A stretch of 64,000 bases of DNA from Nephrocerus scutellatus. Its lineage: Eukaryota > Arthropoda > Insecta > Diptera > Pipunculidae. Positions 1 through 10,423 of this stretch are shown here, in pieces. The notes under the pieces are model-generated. The model did no database searches and was not told where the DNA came from. It saw only the letters and a list, made by a program, of their open reading frames with translations. A program made the position numbers and the translations under genes. The stretch covers positions 102,031,908 to 102,095,907 of the forward strand of contig OX352763.1 of the NCBI GenBank assembly GCA_947095585.1, read 5' to 3'. Numbering within the stretch: the first letter of the stretch is position 1; each line of letters opens with the position of its first letter.

Positions 1-1225
1 CTAACGTTTGTAAAAATATGAGCGCGCTTTCATCAGCTGTTTGACAGATCATTTAGACAGACATCAGTTGTCTCTCAATCTCCTTTGTGCATGGTTGTGC
101 TGCACTCCAGCTCATGCGAACGTCAAACTAAAAATATTGTAAAAGATATCGGTTCGCGCAGTCGTTAGATGTGCAAAGTTTAGTGTGTGGTGTCCGTGTA
201 CCCCATCCTCAACATCCGATACCTAGGAATTAAATCTGCCTGGTTATAAATTGGTGCCATTATTTTTCCCTCGACGTGGACTTATAATGCGGCCATCGAA
301 TTTTTGACGCACTTCCGCTATTGTAACGCCCGATGTGTGGCATGCCGCACCATCTTGCTGGAACCAAAGATAGCCCAAACCAATATCTTAAAGATCTGGC
401 CACAAAAAAGATGTTAACATGTGGCGGTAGTTGATTTCGTTGACCGTAACGGTTGCGCCGGCTTCATCTTCGAAGAAATACGGCCCAATAATGCCGCCAC
501 GCCACAAGCCGCACCAAACAGTAAACACGCAATGTATGCATTGCCTTCTCCACATATCCTTGTGGATTTTCCGATTCCCAAATGCGACAATTTCGTTTTT
601 TTAAGAACCCACTGAGATGGAAATGCGCCTCGTCCGAAAAGAAGATTTTTTGAGAAAAATCCTCATCAATTTCGAGTTGGTCGCAGGCCCACACAACGAA
701 TCGATATCGAAGCGGATGATCACGGGGCTTAAATTGCTGGACCAATTGAACTTTATAGGGCCACAAACCAAGATCTATACGCAGAATTCGTTTCCTGAAA
801 GACTGGCTGATTTTCATTTCCGATGTACGATGACGAAATGATGTTCTTTGCCATTGGCGGACATTTTCGGCCACCGTGGCGATATTTTCGGCTGAGCGAA
901 CACGACGAGCACGGTTACGCGTTGGATTGTCGACTAGGTAGCCCGTATCACGGACTTTATGCACAAACTTCTTGATACCGTTGGGTGTGAATCCCGTGTT
1001 TTCACCAAATTTTATACGACATTTTCTTGAGATTTCGAACCAATTGTCTTTGTTGTGGAAGTAAATTTCCAACGTTTCCCACTTTTGCTGGAGCGTTAAC
1101 GGACTCATTTCGTCAACTAGAAATAATATACTGAGTTTCTGTCAAAAAAAGAATGAAATTAGTGTTGCCAGAGCCAAAATAACCGATATGTCAAATCTGA
1201 ACCGCTTATTGGGACACCCTATACA
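1..1225 (-). mobile_element. maT/mariner-like DNA transposon, left part cut by the window edge
   Basis: A Tc1/mariner-superfamily element on the minus strand that contains the transposase remnant at 464-1108. Its transposase-start end lies at about 1205-1225, where the sequence reads as an outward-facing mariner-type end (gcttattgggacaccctata) and is followed at once by LINE sequence. The other end is not in the window; positions 250-460 still carry, in shifted frames, the segment with the second catalytic region (a Gln-Gln-Asp-Gly-Ala-like stretch near 350-380). The same transposase type is found in the better preserved element at 52991-54216. The right boundary is inferred from one end only. 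Confidence 0.6.
464..1108 (-). pseudogene. maT/mariner-like transposase, N-terminal two thirds
   Basis: Transposase of the Tc1/mariner (IS630) superfamily, which would cut and paste the surrounding element in the nucleus. The 214-residue frame starts with a helix-turn-helix region of the kind seen in this family (about residues 1-60) and reaches the first catalytic block, FFSDEAHFHLSG (Asp-Glu-Ala-His, about residue 157), followed by the family hallmark CRIWESENPQ. After about residue 188 the frame is wrong: the family's Trp-Cys-Gly-Leu-Trp...Gly-Pro-Tyr-Phe-Phe-Glu stretch can be read only in another frame, and the second and third catalytic acids fall in shifted frames between 250 and 460. 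A central block between residues 85 and 105 is also shorter than in the relative at 53404-54108. I judge it dead. Confidence 0.75.
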
Positions 1226-1227
1226 CT

Positions 1228-1380
1228 ACTGTTTCTTTTACAGAATACCCAGCTTAGACAATGTTTCAACTCAGAGCGAATTTAATGGACTGTCTGATTC
1301 AATTTTAAGAATTGTCAGAAAACGTTTTAAAACTGAAATCGTTATTGCGGGCGATTTCAATGTCTACAAGTCTGTGTAGT
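1228..1380 (+). pseudogene. LINE-A endonuclease domain fragment
   Basis: About 50 residues of the exonuclease-endonuclease-phosphatase fold that nicks target DNA in non-LTR elements. The readable end is Glu-Ile-Val-Ile-Ala-Gly-Asp-Phe-Asn-Val, the canonical GDFN strand holding a metal-binding Asp and Asn. The catalytic His and the first half of the domain are missing, and the frame stops at 1377-1379. It matches the start of the LINE-A coding order, upstream of the RT pieces at 2230-3181. Confidence 0.6.
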
Positions 1381-2545
1381 GTCAGCTATTTTCTCGTTAA
1401 TAAACCACGCAGTTAGAGAAAAAACTGACAAAAACACAGTATGGCAATACGAGAAAGCCAATTGGGACGGCCTTAACAACTTCGTTGGGAGTATTAACTG
1501 GTCGCTATTGTTTCGTGATAGCCGCCGCTGATGCAATCACAAACATCATCCTTATTGGTATGAGAGATTTTATCCCTTCCAGGACTAAGTCTGTCAAACC
1601 ATAATAGGATGAATGGTATGACTAGACCTGTAAAGAGGCTTCTGGGATTAGAGAGGTATGCTTTCGGTTTTACAAAGCAAACCCTACTGAGGAAAACCGA
1701 ACTAATTTTAAACGAGCCAGATTCGCCTACGACAAGAAATTGAGGCAAAAAATACTACAATGTCCCAAAGGTAGTAAAAATGTTTGGTCATTCGTGAAAA
1801 TAATCAAAAATACCGCCTCGTGCTGGACTCTTCCCAAAAAGTTGGAAAACAGTCTTTGTCCAGCCCATACCCAAAAAAGGCGAGCCATCGTTTTCTTCTT
1901 CGTACCGAACCATAGCACTTACATCCATACTTATAAAGGTCATATAAACGCTGATCAATTTTCAACTCATGAAATATCGTGAAACCAAGGAAGTCCTTAG
2001 TGACCGGCAGTACCGATTTCGTGTGCAACGTTCTACTAGTGATTTGATGGTATATCTCACCGAACAGTGGAACCGGTCTTTGCATCAATTTGGTGAAAGC
2101 AAAGCTGTTGCACTCGATATTTCCAAGGCATTTGACTCAGTTTGACATCAAGATCTTTTGTCCAAAGTCGATGAAAAACTGCTTCATTGGATTAGAAATT
2201 ATCTTTTAGACCGATAAATTCAATTTGTATTGGACTTTAATGCTGGCGTTCCCCAGGGCTCTGTTTTGTCCCCTACACTCTTTCTCATTTTTATTAATGA
2301 TCACTTATCTGTTTTTTCCAATCATATTCACTCTTTTGCTGACAACAGCAAACCCTCAGCTTCTCATATACGTTTGAGGAACGTCCCTCCACTTCGTATG
2401 TGGAACTCAAACAACTACGTATGTTAAGTACATTAAGTTCTGACCTTGACAGCATAATCAAATGGGGAGAAAATAATCGAGTAGAATTCAACGCTCCAAA
2501 ACCAAATACTGTTTCCTTTCGTTTAAGAGAAGAAGAATAAATCCC

Positions 2546-3181
2546 ATGCCATTATCCATGAATGGCACTTGCATCGAGGAAACTGAAAAAATTGCAATTC
2601 TCGGTATGTGCGTTAACGACAAGCTTCGTTGGAATGACCACATATTGACGGTTGCCAAAAATGCTGCGAAATGTCTGGGTGTTCTACCTCGGTACAAGAA
2701 ATACTTTACTCCCTTTGGTCTGGCTACTATCTACAAGGCTTTTATTCGCCCTAAACTTGAGTATAATTGTCATACCTGGTCTGGTGCGCCTAAAACAAGC
2801 TTGCATCAGCTAGATAGAATACAAAACCATGCGATATAACTTATCGGTTACGAAAACATTGCGAAATCAGTGGATTCGCTAAAACACCGTAGGAAGGTTT
2901 CCTGCTTGTCACTGTTTTATCGCTTCTTTCAGCAGCGGTGCTCAAGAGAAATAGCCAGCTGCATCTCTCCTCTCCTTGAATTCAACCTCAAAACTCGTGG
3001 AGCTTTAAATGCTCATCAGTTTACTCTCAAGCCTTCTTCGGACGTTCAGTTAAATTCGGGGATTGGTTCTTCACGTGTGTGGAATGATATACCAAGCTCT
3101 ATCTTTCCACATCACTATGATCCACAGGCATTAAAAACAAAAGCTCATGGACCTCTTCTCTTTTACCATCCTTTTCTTTAA
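2546..3181 (+). pseudogene. LINE-A reverse transcriptase C-terminal region
   Basis: Two adjacent frames (2546-2839 and 2870-3181) encode the RT thumb and C-terminal connection of LINE-A. Recognisable blocks are ILGMCVNDKLRWNDHI, AAKCLGVLPRYKKYFTP, IYKAFIRPKLEY and LDRIQNHA, then LSLFYRFFQQRCSREIASCI. A stop and a frame change at 2839-2870 separate them. The minus-strand copies at 23539-24030, 50426-50620 and 62240-62533 encode the same blocks, which allowed the reading order to be fixed. Confidence 0.75.
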
Positions 3182-3262
3182 CGCCCACGCTTTTCCAAGT
3201 ATATAGCCGAGCATTATAAGGATGCGAACCCCTTTAAGCGTGCGCGAATTATATAAAAAAAA

Positions 3263-4103
3263 GATACAGCAGCGTGAAGTTAGTAACACCTCGATCACCA
3301 CTCCTTGTAATAAAAAGTTTAAGTCAATTTACGAAGATCTCAATAACATCATGGCTTCTGTCTTTGTCTGTCCATGTAATGATCTACACAGATAAGATCT
3401 TCCCCCGACCATACATTTGCACTTTCCCCGCTTCGTCTCTTGTCAACAATCCAATAATTGTAAGTAAGTATTGCCAACAACTTAATCAGCATTTCAATCT
3501 TATCTCAAAAACTTGTGCGCAATACCACTCGTACTTGACACTTTAGCAGTGTTGTTCTCTCTCTTAACCCCCTCCGCTTTTCCGCTGCCAACTCATTGAA
3601 ACTCGACTTAAGCTTTTGAAAGCTATTTTTGTGTTTTCTTCACCATAACCCATACCGTGTGTTATGCACGTATGTGTTAAACGTTCTTATATATTCATTC
3701 GAGCGCTTCCCCTAATCTCTAATTGGAGATTAGATATTCGTTTGGAGCTTGACTGATGAGTTGGACAAGCAACGATTGAAGTGGAAGTACAGAAGAAGGC
3801 GTGGGGCAGCAAAAAAGGAAAGAAAGAAGAACAAAAATTAAAGTGAAGCTCGCTTGCGGTGGTCTTGTCGGTCGGTCGGTCGGTCGGTCGGTTGGTGCGC
3901 CTTATCAGACAAATCGTTATCATCCATTGACGGTGTTGTCGTAATCGTTGTCGTATAAATTTACAAAATTAAATATCGAAAACGAGAAAAATCTACTCGG
4001 TTCACCACAAATAGGGTTTATATTTTAGTCAAGCTTAGGGCTTTGCTTCAGCAGTCTTTTTAAAATTGTTTTCTAATTTATTTACCCCACTCACTATTCT
4101 ACA
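3263..4103. other. Upstream region of the Myb/SANT gene
   Basis: No gene is evident. A short GGTC tetranucleotide run lies at about 3868-3893. The end of the region is a pyrimidine-rich stretch ending in ctacag at 4098-4103, a good 3' splice site, which suggests that the coding exon starting at 4104 is preceded by a 5' UTR intron. I could not place the upstream exon or the promoter. Confidence 0.4.
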
Positions 4104-4129
4104 GCCTCAAGACGTCTCACAAAAAACGA

Positions 4130-4543
4130 ATGAAGATGGAAAAGACTCCTCGTTACACGCAACGGGAGCGTAATATGGTGCTCGGCTTTGCCGCACAATA
4201 CAAAGATGTCATCGAGAATAAACGAACTGATGCCGAATCGAATCGTAAAAAGGATGATGTCTGGCGGACAATTGCGAAAGAGTTCAATTGTCGTGTGTAT
4301 CATCAGCGTTCGTCCAAACAACTGCGACAATTGTACAAAAATATGAAGCTGCTGCTGAAGAAAGACCTGTGCAGCAGCGGCGATGACAAAATTGGAAACA
4401 ATCGATCGTTCATGGATATTCTGTCCGCTCTGTCTCAGCAAGATTCGGTGGGACAGTATATCGCGAATATCAATCTATCACCAAGTGGATACAGCAGTCG
4501 AAATCAATCCAAGTTTGACGATGATTATGAGGCCAATTCAAAG
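4130..4543 (+). CDS. Myb/SANT gene, first coding exon
   Basis: Encodes residues 1-138 with the whole Myb/SANT-like domain. The exon ends in ...Asn-Ser-Lys at 4543 and is followed by the donor gttagt at 4544-4549. Its length of 414 nt keeps phase 0. The exon itself probably begins at 4104, after ctacag. Confidence 0.85.
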
Positions 4544-5529
4544 GTTAGTACATATTTGATGACAATCCAATGACTACGCTTTAATTTTGTACATTTTTTT
4601 TCCACACACAGCTTGCATCTGCTGCGTACAATGCCGTGGATAATGATGTAATTGTTATAAAATCGGAAGATATCAGCGACAACGAGCAATCATCGCAAAA
4701 TGGCGGTGGTAACCACGGTAATCGAGGAGGTGGTGTTAATGGCGATGTAGGGGGATGTGGAAGAGGCTCCCCTGAGGACATGGATGATGACGATGACGAC
4801 GATGATGATGATTGCCTTAGTGCGAAAGATATTCCAGAAGTTTGCCTCGAAGAAGAAGATGATGAGATATTTACAGGCCTGCGACAACCGTCAGATTTGA
4901 TGTTACAAAGTATTGGAATTGGCAGTATGAACCCTGGCGGAATTGGCAGTATGCACCCTGCCGGAATTGGCAGTATAAACCCAATCAATGGCAGTATTGG
5001 AAGTATGAATGCTGCCAGTAGCGTTCCTATAGTTGGAGGTGGATTAGGAAATCGCATAGCACATAACCATCACCATCAAACGACAAACAACTTTAATAGT
5101 AATCACAACAACATGGGTAATAGCCACAGAGGACGCGGTAACAGTGGCAGTGGCGGCGGCATAACAACCAATACGAACAACAACAACAGCAGTAATCCGT
5201 CGACTAATCACCATCACCATCATCATCATCTAAATGGCAAGGGACATGATCATTTGTCGCATCTATTGTCAAATTTAAACGCCCAGCCGGCGATGATGAC
5301 GACGACGACGACCGGCAGCAGCGGCGACGGCAGCGATAACACCAAAAATGAATACCTTCTCACGCTGGCGATTGAGGAGAGAAAACGTAAAATCGATCTA
5401 CTAAATGCACAAATCGACTACTGGAAGACATTGACCAAAAAACTCGAGTCGAACAGTAGTCACAATCCGTCGCCGTCGTGTCCTTGTCATTTTCCGAAAG
5501 TAAACGGTGTTCAACAACATCAGAGCTAG
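4130..5529 (+). CDS. Myb/SANT-like DNA-binding protein (two coding exons)
   Basis: Probable nuclear DNA-binding regulator of the Myb/SANT-like (Myb_DNA-bind_5) group; its target is unknown. Coding parts are 4130-4543 and 4612-5529 (stop TAG 5527-5529), joined in phase 0 for 443 residues. Residues about 6-82 form the domain: PRYTQRERNMVLGFAAQYKDVIE, then DDVWRTIAKEFN and RSSKQLRQLYKNMK, with spaced Trp and hydrophobic residues typical of a helix-turn-helix. The rest is low complexity: an acidic run of about ten Asp, Gly-Ile-Gly-Ser-Met repeats, Asn/Gly-rich and His-rich runs. A likely coiled coil (EERKRKIDLLNAQIDYWKTL) near the C terminus fits dimerisation, as in relatives. The start at 4130 follows a 3' splice site; Met at 4136 is an alternative. 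No ortholog name is assigned. Confidence 0.88.
4544..4611 (+). other. Short intron of the Myb/SANT gene
   Basis: A 68-nt intron with donor gttagt, a T-rich tract and acceptor acacag ending at 4611. Reading through it would end the protein after nine extra residues, whereas removing it joins two long open frames in phase 0. Confidence 0.85.
4612..5529 (+). CDS. Myb/SANT gene, second coding exon
   Basis: Encodes residues 139-443. It holds the acidic run (Met-Asp followed by about ten Asp), a threefold GIGSM-type repeat around 4910-4990, polyasparagine and polyhistidine tracts, a poly-Thr run and the C-terminal coiled-coil helix before a Pro/Ser/Cys-rich tail. The codon bias within the repeats (GGC, AAC, CAC mixed) and frame conservation argue that it is truly coding. 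Confidence 0.85.
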   Translation, partial: LASAAYNAVDNDVIVIKSEDISDNEQSSQNGGGNHGNRGGGVNGDVGGCGRGSPEDMDDDDDDDDDDCLSAKDIPEVCLEEEDDEIFTGLRQPSDLMLQSIGIGSMNPGGIGSMHPAGIGSINPINGSIGSMNAASSVPIVGGGLGNRIAHNHHHQTTNNFNSNHNNMGNSHRGRGNSGSGGGITTNTNNNNSSNPSTNHHHHHHHLNGKGHDHLSHLLSNLNAQPAMMTTTTTGSSGDGSDNTKNEYLLTLAIEERKRKIDLLNAQIDYWKTLTKKLESNSSHNPSPSCPCHFPKVNGVQQHQS

Positions 5530-6099
5530 TCAACGAGAATAATCTCGAGCGATTCAGATTGAATGTTGAGGTAAATAGAGTGGATATGTTGGGAAAAGGA
5601 GTCGGCGGGTGCAGCTTAACCGGTTTCTGGTGATGTTATATACGGCTATTGAGATTGTATTTGAAGGAATGGGGTGAAATTTCGTATTCAATCGTTTAAA
5701 GATCAAACCAAACGAGGAATCACTATTGTCAATCGTTGTTGGCCCAAAAGGCAGAACAAACTCGATCCTCCAAACTTTTAAAAGCATGCAATTATCATAA
5801 AATTATTTATAAAAGAGACACAAAGAAATGATTATGAAATAATTTCTAAGCTTTTAACTACAATCTCAAGCTGTAGCATAACATTCACTGTTACCACCCA
5901 GTCAGTCAGTAACGGATTATTTATTATACAAATTTTACAAATTTTTAATTTTCTACAATAAGTTAGGCTTCCAAAACGTAAAAAAAAAATCATGATGGCC
6001 TATCGATGGAAAGTTTAACACCACAAATCAGTAGTATTGCATACTTTGGCGTTATGATCTTTTCTAAAATGTACACACGCTTATAGAAATAACAGATCG
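5530..6099. other. Downstream flank of the Myb/SANT gene
   Basis: Probably 3' UTR at first, then AT-rich sequence up to the LINE at about 6100. I see no perfect AATAAA close to the stop, so the polyadenylation site is unplaced; candidates lie much further on (9600-9710), beyond inserted repeats. Confidence 0.35.
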
Positions 6100-7725
6100 T
6101 TGTCGTTATGGTATGAAGAAATATCGAACAGGAGGAGATGTGTCTATTGAATGTCTGCGGATGCAGAAACACCGAGCTTGGCAATTTATTCCACGTAGTT
6201 AATATGCGGCTATAGAAGCAATGTCTGTATTATTCAGTAGGTCTGAAAATTGGGTTAAGTCTATGTCTAGAGTTGAGACGCAAGTATAACGAATCGGTTT
6301 GAAGGTGCACCTGAACATTTTTATATGAAAAGCGAAAAAATAGTTACAATCAGGAAACATTCTTACGATGCTGAGGCAAGTCGATTGTTTCGTGATATTT
6401 CCGTGACTAATAAGTTTTAACGCGCGGTTTTAAATTCTGTCTAGCTTATGCAAGGTGGTTTTAGGAGCACCTAACCAGACAACACAGTTGTTTTCATGTC
6501 ATGGGCGTTAACATCATCATCATCATCGTTGGCACTACAACCGGGATCCTGCTTGGATCCGATGTCATCCAGTTTTGGCGAATTTACGCATTGTAAATAG
6601 TAGCCAGGTCTGAGGAAGCAATGTACTTCTTGCACCGTTTCAGAAAACCTAAACATTTTGCAGCGATTTTAGAGATAACGAATATGTGATCGTTCCAACG
6701 AAACTTATTGTTGACGCACATACCGTTGCGTTGCAAGTGCCACTCATGGACAAAGGATGGAGTTTTGTGTTTCGTTTTGACGACAACAGACAGTATTGGC
6801 TTTTATATAGGTTAATTTCTATTTTGTAATCCCCACCTTGTTTACTGTCTGAGGTTAACGTGCGTTCAAGTTCCATTTGCACAGAAAAGAGATGTGCAGA
6901 ATACGTTGACTCATAAGAAAAGCTGAGAGTGCTGTCGTCAGTGAATTGAATATATTGGACTAGAAATAGCGGACAAGATGTCATTTATGAAAATGCGAAA
7001 GAGTTTCGGAGACAAAATAGTGCATTGGGAAGCACCAGCGTTTATGCTTAACGCCTGACTCTGTCAAATTCCCTGGAAATATCGACTGTAACAACTTTCT
7101 TTTCACCAAAGCGATGAATTGACTGGTTCCACTTTTCGGTGACCATGCAGTTAGATCACTTAGCATTAAAAAAAGCGGCCTGCTGATCGCTAAAGATTTC
7201 CTGTAATTCATGATATTGCAGAAGCTGATAATTAATCAGCGTTTATATGACCTTAGAAAGTACTGATGTTAGCGCTATGGTCGGCATGAAGAAAGAAATG
7301 TCGGTTTGCCTCTTTTTTTTGGTACCTACTGGACTAAGAGTATTGTACAGATCTTTAGAAATACTCCAGAGCAATATAAGATATGTAAGAGCTTACCCAA
7401 TAGCAGTGCCCGACCTGTTCTTAAGCCTCTTTAAAACTATTGGAGCAACACCATCTAGCCCAACATTTATCAAAACTGAAACTCTTGAAACTGTATTAGT
7501 ACGAAAATAAATCCCTGAAATTCATAGAGACACAGGTGATGGCAACGCGTAATCTAGATAAGCTGGGAAACGTGAAAAAAAAAACAGATTGACCTTTTCT
7601 ATAGAGCTAACGGTTGGAATGGCATTGTAAATGAGCGCTGGAATTAACAATTCTTAATTCCTTTTGGACATTGAAGTATTTTTTGGTCTCAGTTTTTGGT
7701 CATAGCCAAATTTGACTCGTATAAG
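6100..7725 (-). mobile_element. LINE-A copy 2, decayed
   Basis: Minus-strand LINE-A piece. From its 3' side it holds 3' coding remnants (6110-6480), then the thumb region (6600-6770; MSGTC...), RT palm remnants (6840-7080) and a more upstream region to about 7720, where the block preceding the RT (7620-7715) matches 42110-42240 and 63410-63545. Frames are broken throughout. A short CAT-repeat segment with a tRNA-unrelated tail (about 6511-6575) is not in the other copies and may be an inserted RTE 3' end. The right end abuts a GATGAT run at 7724-7740. Confidence 0.7.
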
Positions 7726-8049
7726 GTGATGATGATGATGAATATGTGTTGTATTCTAAAAGCACTGCGACTCATATGGATCTATTTAGTTTTCCCCTGA
7801 CTAGTGGACAGTGCATGGTCCATACCATTTGCTCTTATGAACTTATTGATTTGGAGTGAGTTCAGTGAATGTCGTGCAGACACCGATATTGTGTGGATTC
7901 CCATGTGGTCTCTCCTCTGTTGGATCATTGCTCCGCATTCGTTGAGAAGTTACCACCGGGTTTCTTTCGCTTCCACAGAAAACCTGTAGCTGCTAACCTC
8001 TTTTAATTTTAATTTCTTTAGGTGCCACTTCAGTCTATAATGTCCTGTC

Positions 8050-8166
8050 GTTTCCACGACGATTGGTTCTACGAACCGAAAGAACTCCAGTGTTTATCCA
8101 AACGCAGGACCAAAGATCGTCAACTCAGCAAGAGGTTAAATTTCAGACCTGGATCTGCTACAAAAC
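8050..8166 (+). mobile_element. 117-bp SINE-like insertion, copy 1
   Basis: A 117-bp unit flanked by an 11-bp direct repeat, aatgtcctgtc, at 8039-8049 and 8167-8177. The body (ggttctacgaaccgaaag at 8065-8082, ending ggatctgctacaaaacA-type tail) is alignable along its whole length to the insertion at 41905-42021. Direct repeats of this size and an A/CAA-rich end are signs of LINE-driven retroposition. Only a weak B-box-like block is present and no convincing A box, so it may be truncated at the 5' side or derive from another RNA. Confidence 0.7.
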
Positions 8167-8219
8167 AATGTCCTGTCTAGAACATTACTTACATTGCATT
8201 ATTTACTTCTTACATTACT

Positions 8220-8560
8220 TCTACTTAGTCCCAATATCAAGCGAGACCTCTTTGGATCATAGTTACCCAGCACTTACTTTGCTTGTTGTAGGCCTGGGAG
8301 ATTTCCTATCTTACAAAAGCAGCTGCCTTACCTATTTTGCGTATCTCTTCCCGCATTATGCGGAACCTGATGCCACAGAATGGTTCTGGTCCTACAAGCG
8401 GACTTTCTGATCCTTTGTTAGCCAGCCTATCCGCTACCTTTCTTACCTTCTATGCCAGTGTGTTGCGGCACCCAGTACAAACATACTTTGTTCATTCGGC
8501 CTGCATTCCTCCACAAGTTTGGATGTGATGTGGAATGCATTGCAGTAATTTATAACTCGA
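8220..8560 (-). pseudogene. RNase H domain fragment of a non-LTR retrotransposon
   Basis: Reading the minus strand gives, in part, WVPQHTGIEGNEKVDRLANK followed by GSESPLVGPEPFCGI. The His and the Asn-Glu-x-x-Asp order match the end of an RNase H domain (usual form His-x-Gly-x-x-Gly-Asn-Glu-x-x-Asp), here with Thr-Gly in place. RNase H after RT is typical of LOA/I-type LINEs, so this is likely a LOA-group remnant like those at 39870 and 57750. No adjoining RT is seen. Confidence 0.65.
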
Positions 8561-8580
8561 TTGATATTGCACGTTGATGT

Positions 8581-9779
8581 TTAGCAACAAACAATATTTG
8601 ATATCCGTCATGAACAGTGCTAGCAGAAAATTTTAAGAAACATTTTCAGTAATTGCTTCAAAAAAGCCAGAAGAGCAATATATTTACGTAAACGTAAACA
8701 TCTCTCTATCCGCCGTTTCGAAGCACTCAAATTCAAAACTTTTCATCGAAAAAATATTCAGTGCGCTGTCGAAGACAGAGAATTTTTAAATCCTTTCGGA
8801 ACTTGTTTTACTTTTAGAAATCTGTGACTTTTTCAACAATTTTTTGATTTATGTGAAAAAACTTACAGATTTTGTATTTTTTTGATGCGTTTTGGAAGTC
8901 GAATATGAAAGTATTTTTTAAGTGCTACTATATATTCACGTTTTTAATAAATAACAATTTACTTTTAATTCTTATGAATATATTAGAGATGTACAAATGT
9001 GGTTCCTAATCTAGTCTTATTATGATTAAACATAAATTAAACGAAACAAAAACAAAAACAAACAAATCACACAAACCTACAAAACAGCAAAAACAAATAC
9101 CAAAATTGTACACATTGCCCGCCAGTGAGATGCAATCGTTAATAATCACACAACCTGGGTTCAGTTATTGCCAATATTATACCAAAAATTATGTTAAGCT
9201 TTTTATTTATAAAAACATATACATATGCTTTGTAAATTAATTTAATTTATCGAAACCTTTTGTTTTGTTTCACGAGACACAAGTTGAAGCTGAACAACGA
9301 TCACGCAGAAAACAAATGCAAATCTTGCAGATTTTTTCTATGAGACGCAGAAGCAGGAGCATAGCTTTAGATATAAATTATTGTTGTATGTATCAATATT
9401 ATTTTAACCAAATGTTTTTCTTGTCATACACTATGTAAGAAACAAAACCAACCAACTTATAGTCTGTTTCTGTGTATTTCGCAAATTTTATGTTTTAAGT
9501 ACAATTAATTGTACAATTGAATTACCTAAGTTTATTATTTAATGTCTTTGTTAATGAATCCGTTTTTTTTGTAAAACCAAAGATCTTATTCGAAACCAAA
9601 AAAATAAAAATAAATATTTATGTAATTGAAAATGAAACTACAAAAAAAGATGAGAAAATGTATGAATTCCTAGTCAGTAAAACAAAACTGTGTATAGAGT
9701 AAATAAATTAAATGAAAGAATTTAACAAATTTAAATGTGAGATCTTTTTTTTGTAATATTTACTATATATACTGGTAAA
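8581..9779. other. AT-rich unique sequence, no gene recognised
   Basis: No convincing ORF or repeat. The stretch is A/T-rich and includes possible polyadenylation signals (aataaa near 9603-9610 and 9700-9706). It could be the distal 3' UTR of the Myb/SANT gene separated from its stop by inserted LINE/SINE DNA, but this is a guess. Confidence 0.3.
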
Positions 9780-10423
9780 AAGTCATCATCATCAACATAT
9801 TTGGCTCTACAAGGCTCTACCCAAGTCTCGGATCCATATGTAAGTACTGGTATGACCATTGTCTTATATACCAGCAGCTTGGTTGTTATGGTGAAGATCC
9901 TGGATTTGAACAGTCTTGACAGACTATAGTAGGCTTTGTTGGCTTTAAGCAACCGTGCGCGTATTTCTGGTTCCATGCCGTTATCGGCTGCTACAGTTGA
10001 CTCGAGATAGTTAAAGGATTGCACTACTCGTAATTCAAATTCGCACTCCACTTTTTGAATTGAGGGACCAATGTTGGATCTTCTACTCGCAGACATGCCC
10101 ACCATGTTGCTCTCATTTATGCGCAGCCCCAGATTTCGTGCCGCCTGCTCGATCTGGATGAAATCTTCCTGTACAGCTCTTGGGTTTCTACTAAAGATGT
10201 CAATATCGTCTGCGTAAGCCAGTATCTGAATGGACCTACAGAGGATTGTTTCTATCGCCGTTACGTCAGAGTCTCGGATCACTTTCTCCAACGCAAGGTT
10301 GAAGAGGACACAGGCCAGTCCATCCCTTTGTCGGATCCCGTTATATATGTTGAATGGGCTTATATATAGTGATCCGGATATTTTTACTTGGCTTATAACA
10401 TCAACCTTTATTTTGGATGCCAA
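9731..10423 (-). pseudogene. RTE-like RT, palm and thumb
   Basis: A 230-residue frame with RT motifs: Gly-Leu-Ala-Cys-Val-Leu-Phe-Asn-Leu (about residue 35), the catalytic LAYADDIDIF (about 70), LGLRINESN and the C-terminal ATG-like VLTYGSETW. It is a direct continuation of the frame at 10457-10990 after one frameshift. The C terminus runs into non-element DNA after about 9785. Confidence 0.75.

Larger units (their letters stand above)
1228..3262 (+). mobile_element. LINE-A copy 1 (non-LTR retrotransposon), decayed
   Basis: Decayed copy of a jockey/CR1-like LINE. In order it carries an endonuclease fragment (1228-1377; ends in the Gly-Asp-Phe-Asn-Val motif of apurinic-type endonucleases), an interrupted RT domain (GVPQGSVLSPTLFLIFINDH around 2240-2310, degraded FADNS in place of FADDS near 2335) and the thumb/C-terminal region (2546-3181). 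The 3' UTR at 3181-3262 has a conserved block ending in an A-rich tail; the same block is seen at 57630-57712, 61240-61310, 61985-62045 and 50035-50100. Many stops and frameshifts break the ORF. It lies directly against the transposon end at 1225. Clade placement is by motif style only. Confidence 0.8.

Noticed and set aside
4581..5229. Minus-strand open frames opposite the Myb/SANT second exon
   Set aside because: They are antisense shadows of repetitive codons (poly-His, poly-Asp, Gly-Ile-Gly-Ser-Met) in a frame whose splice sites and domain fit the plus strand.
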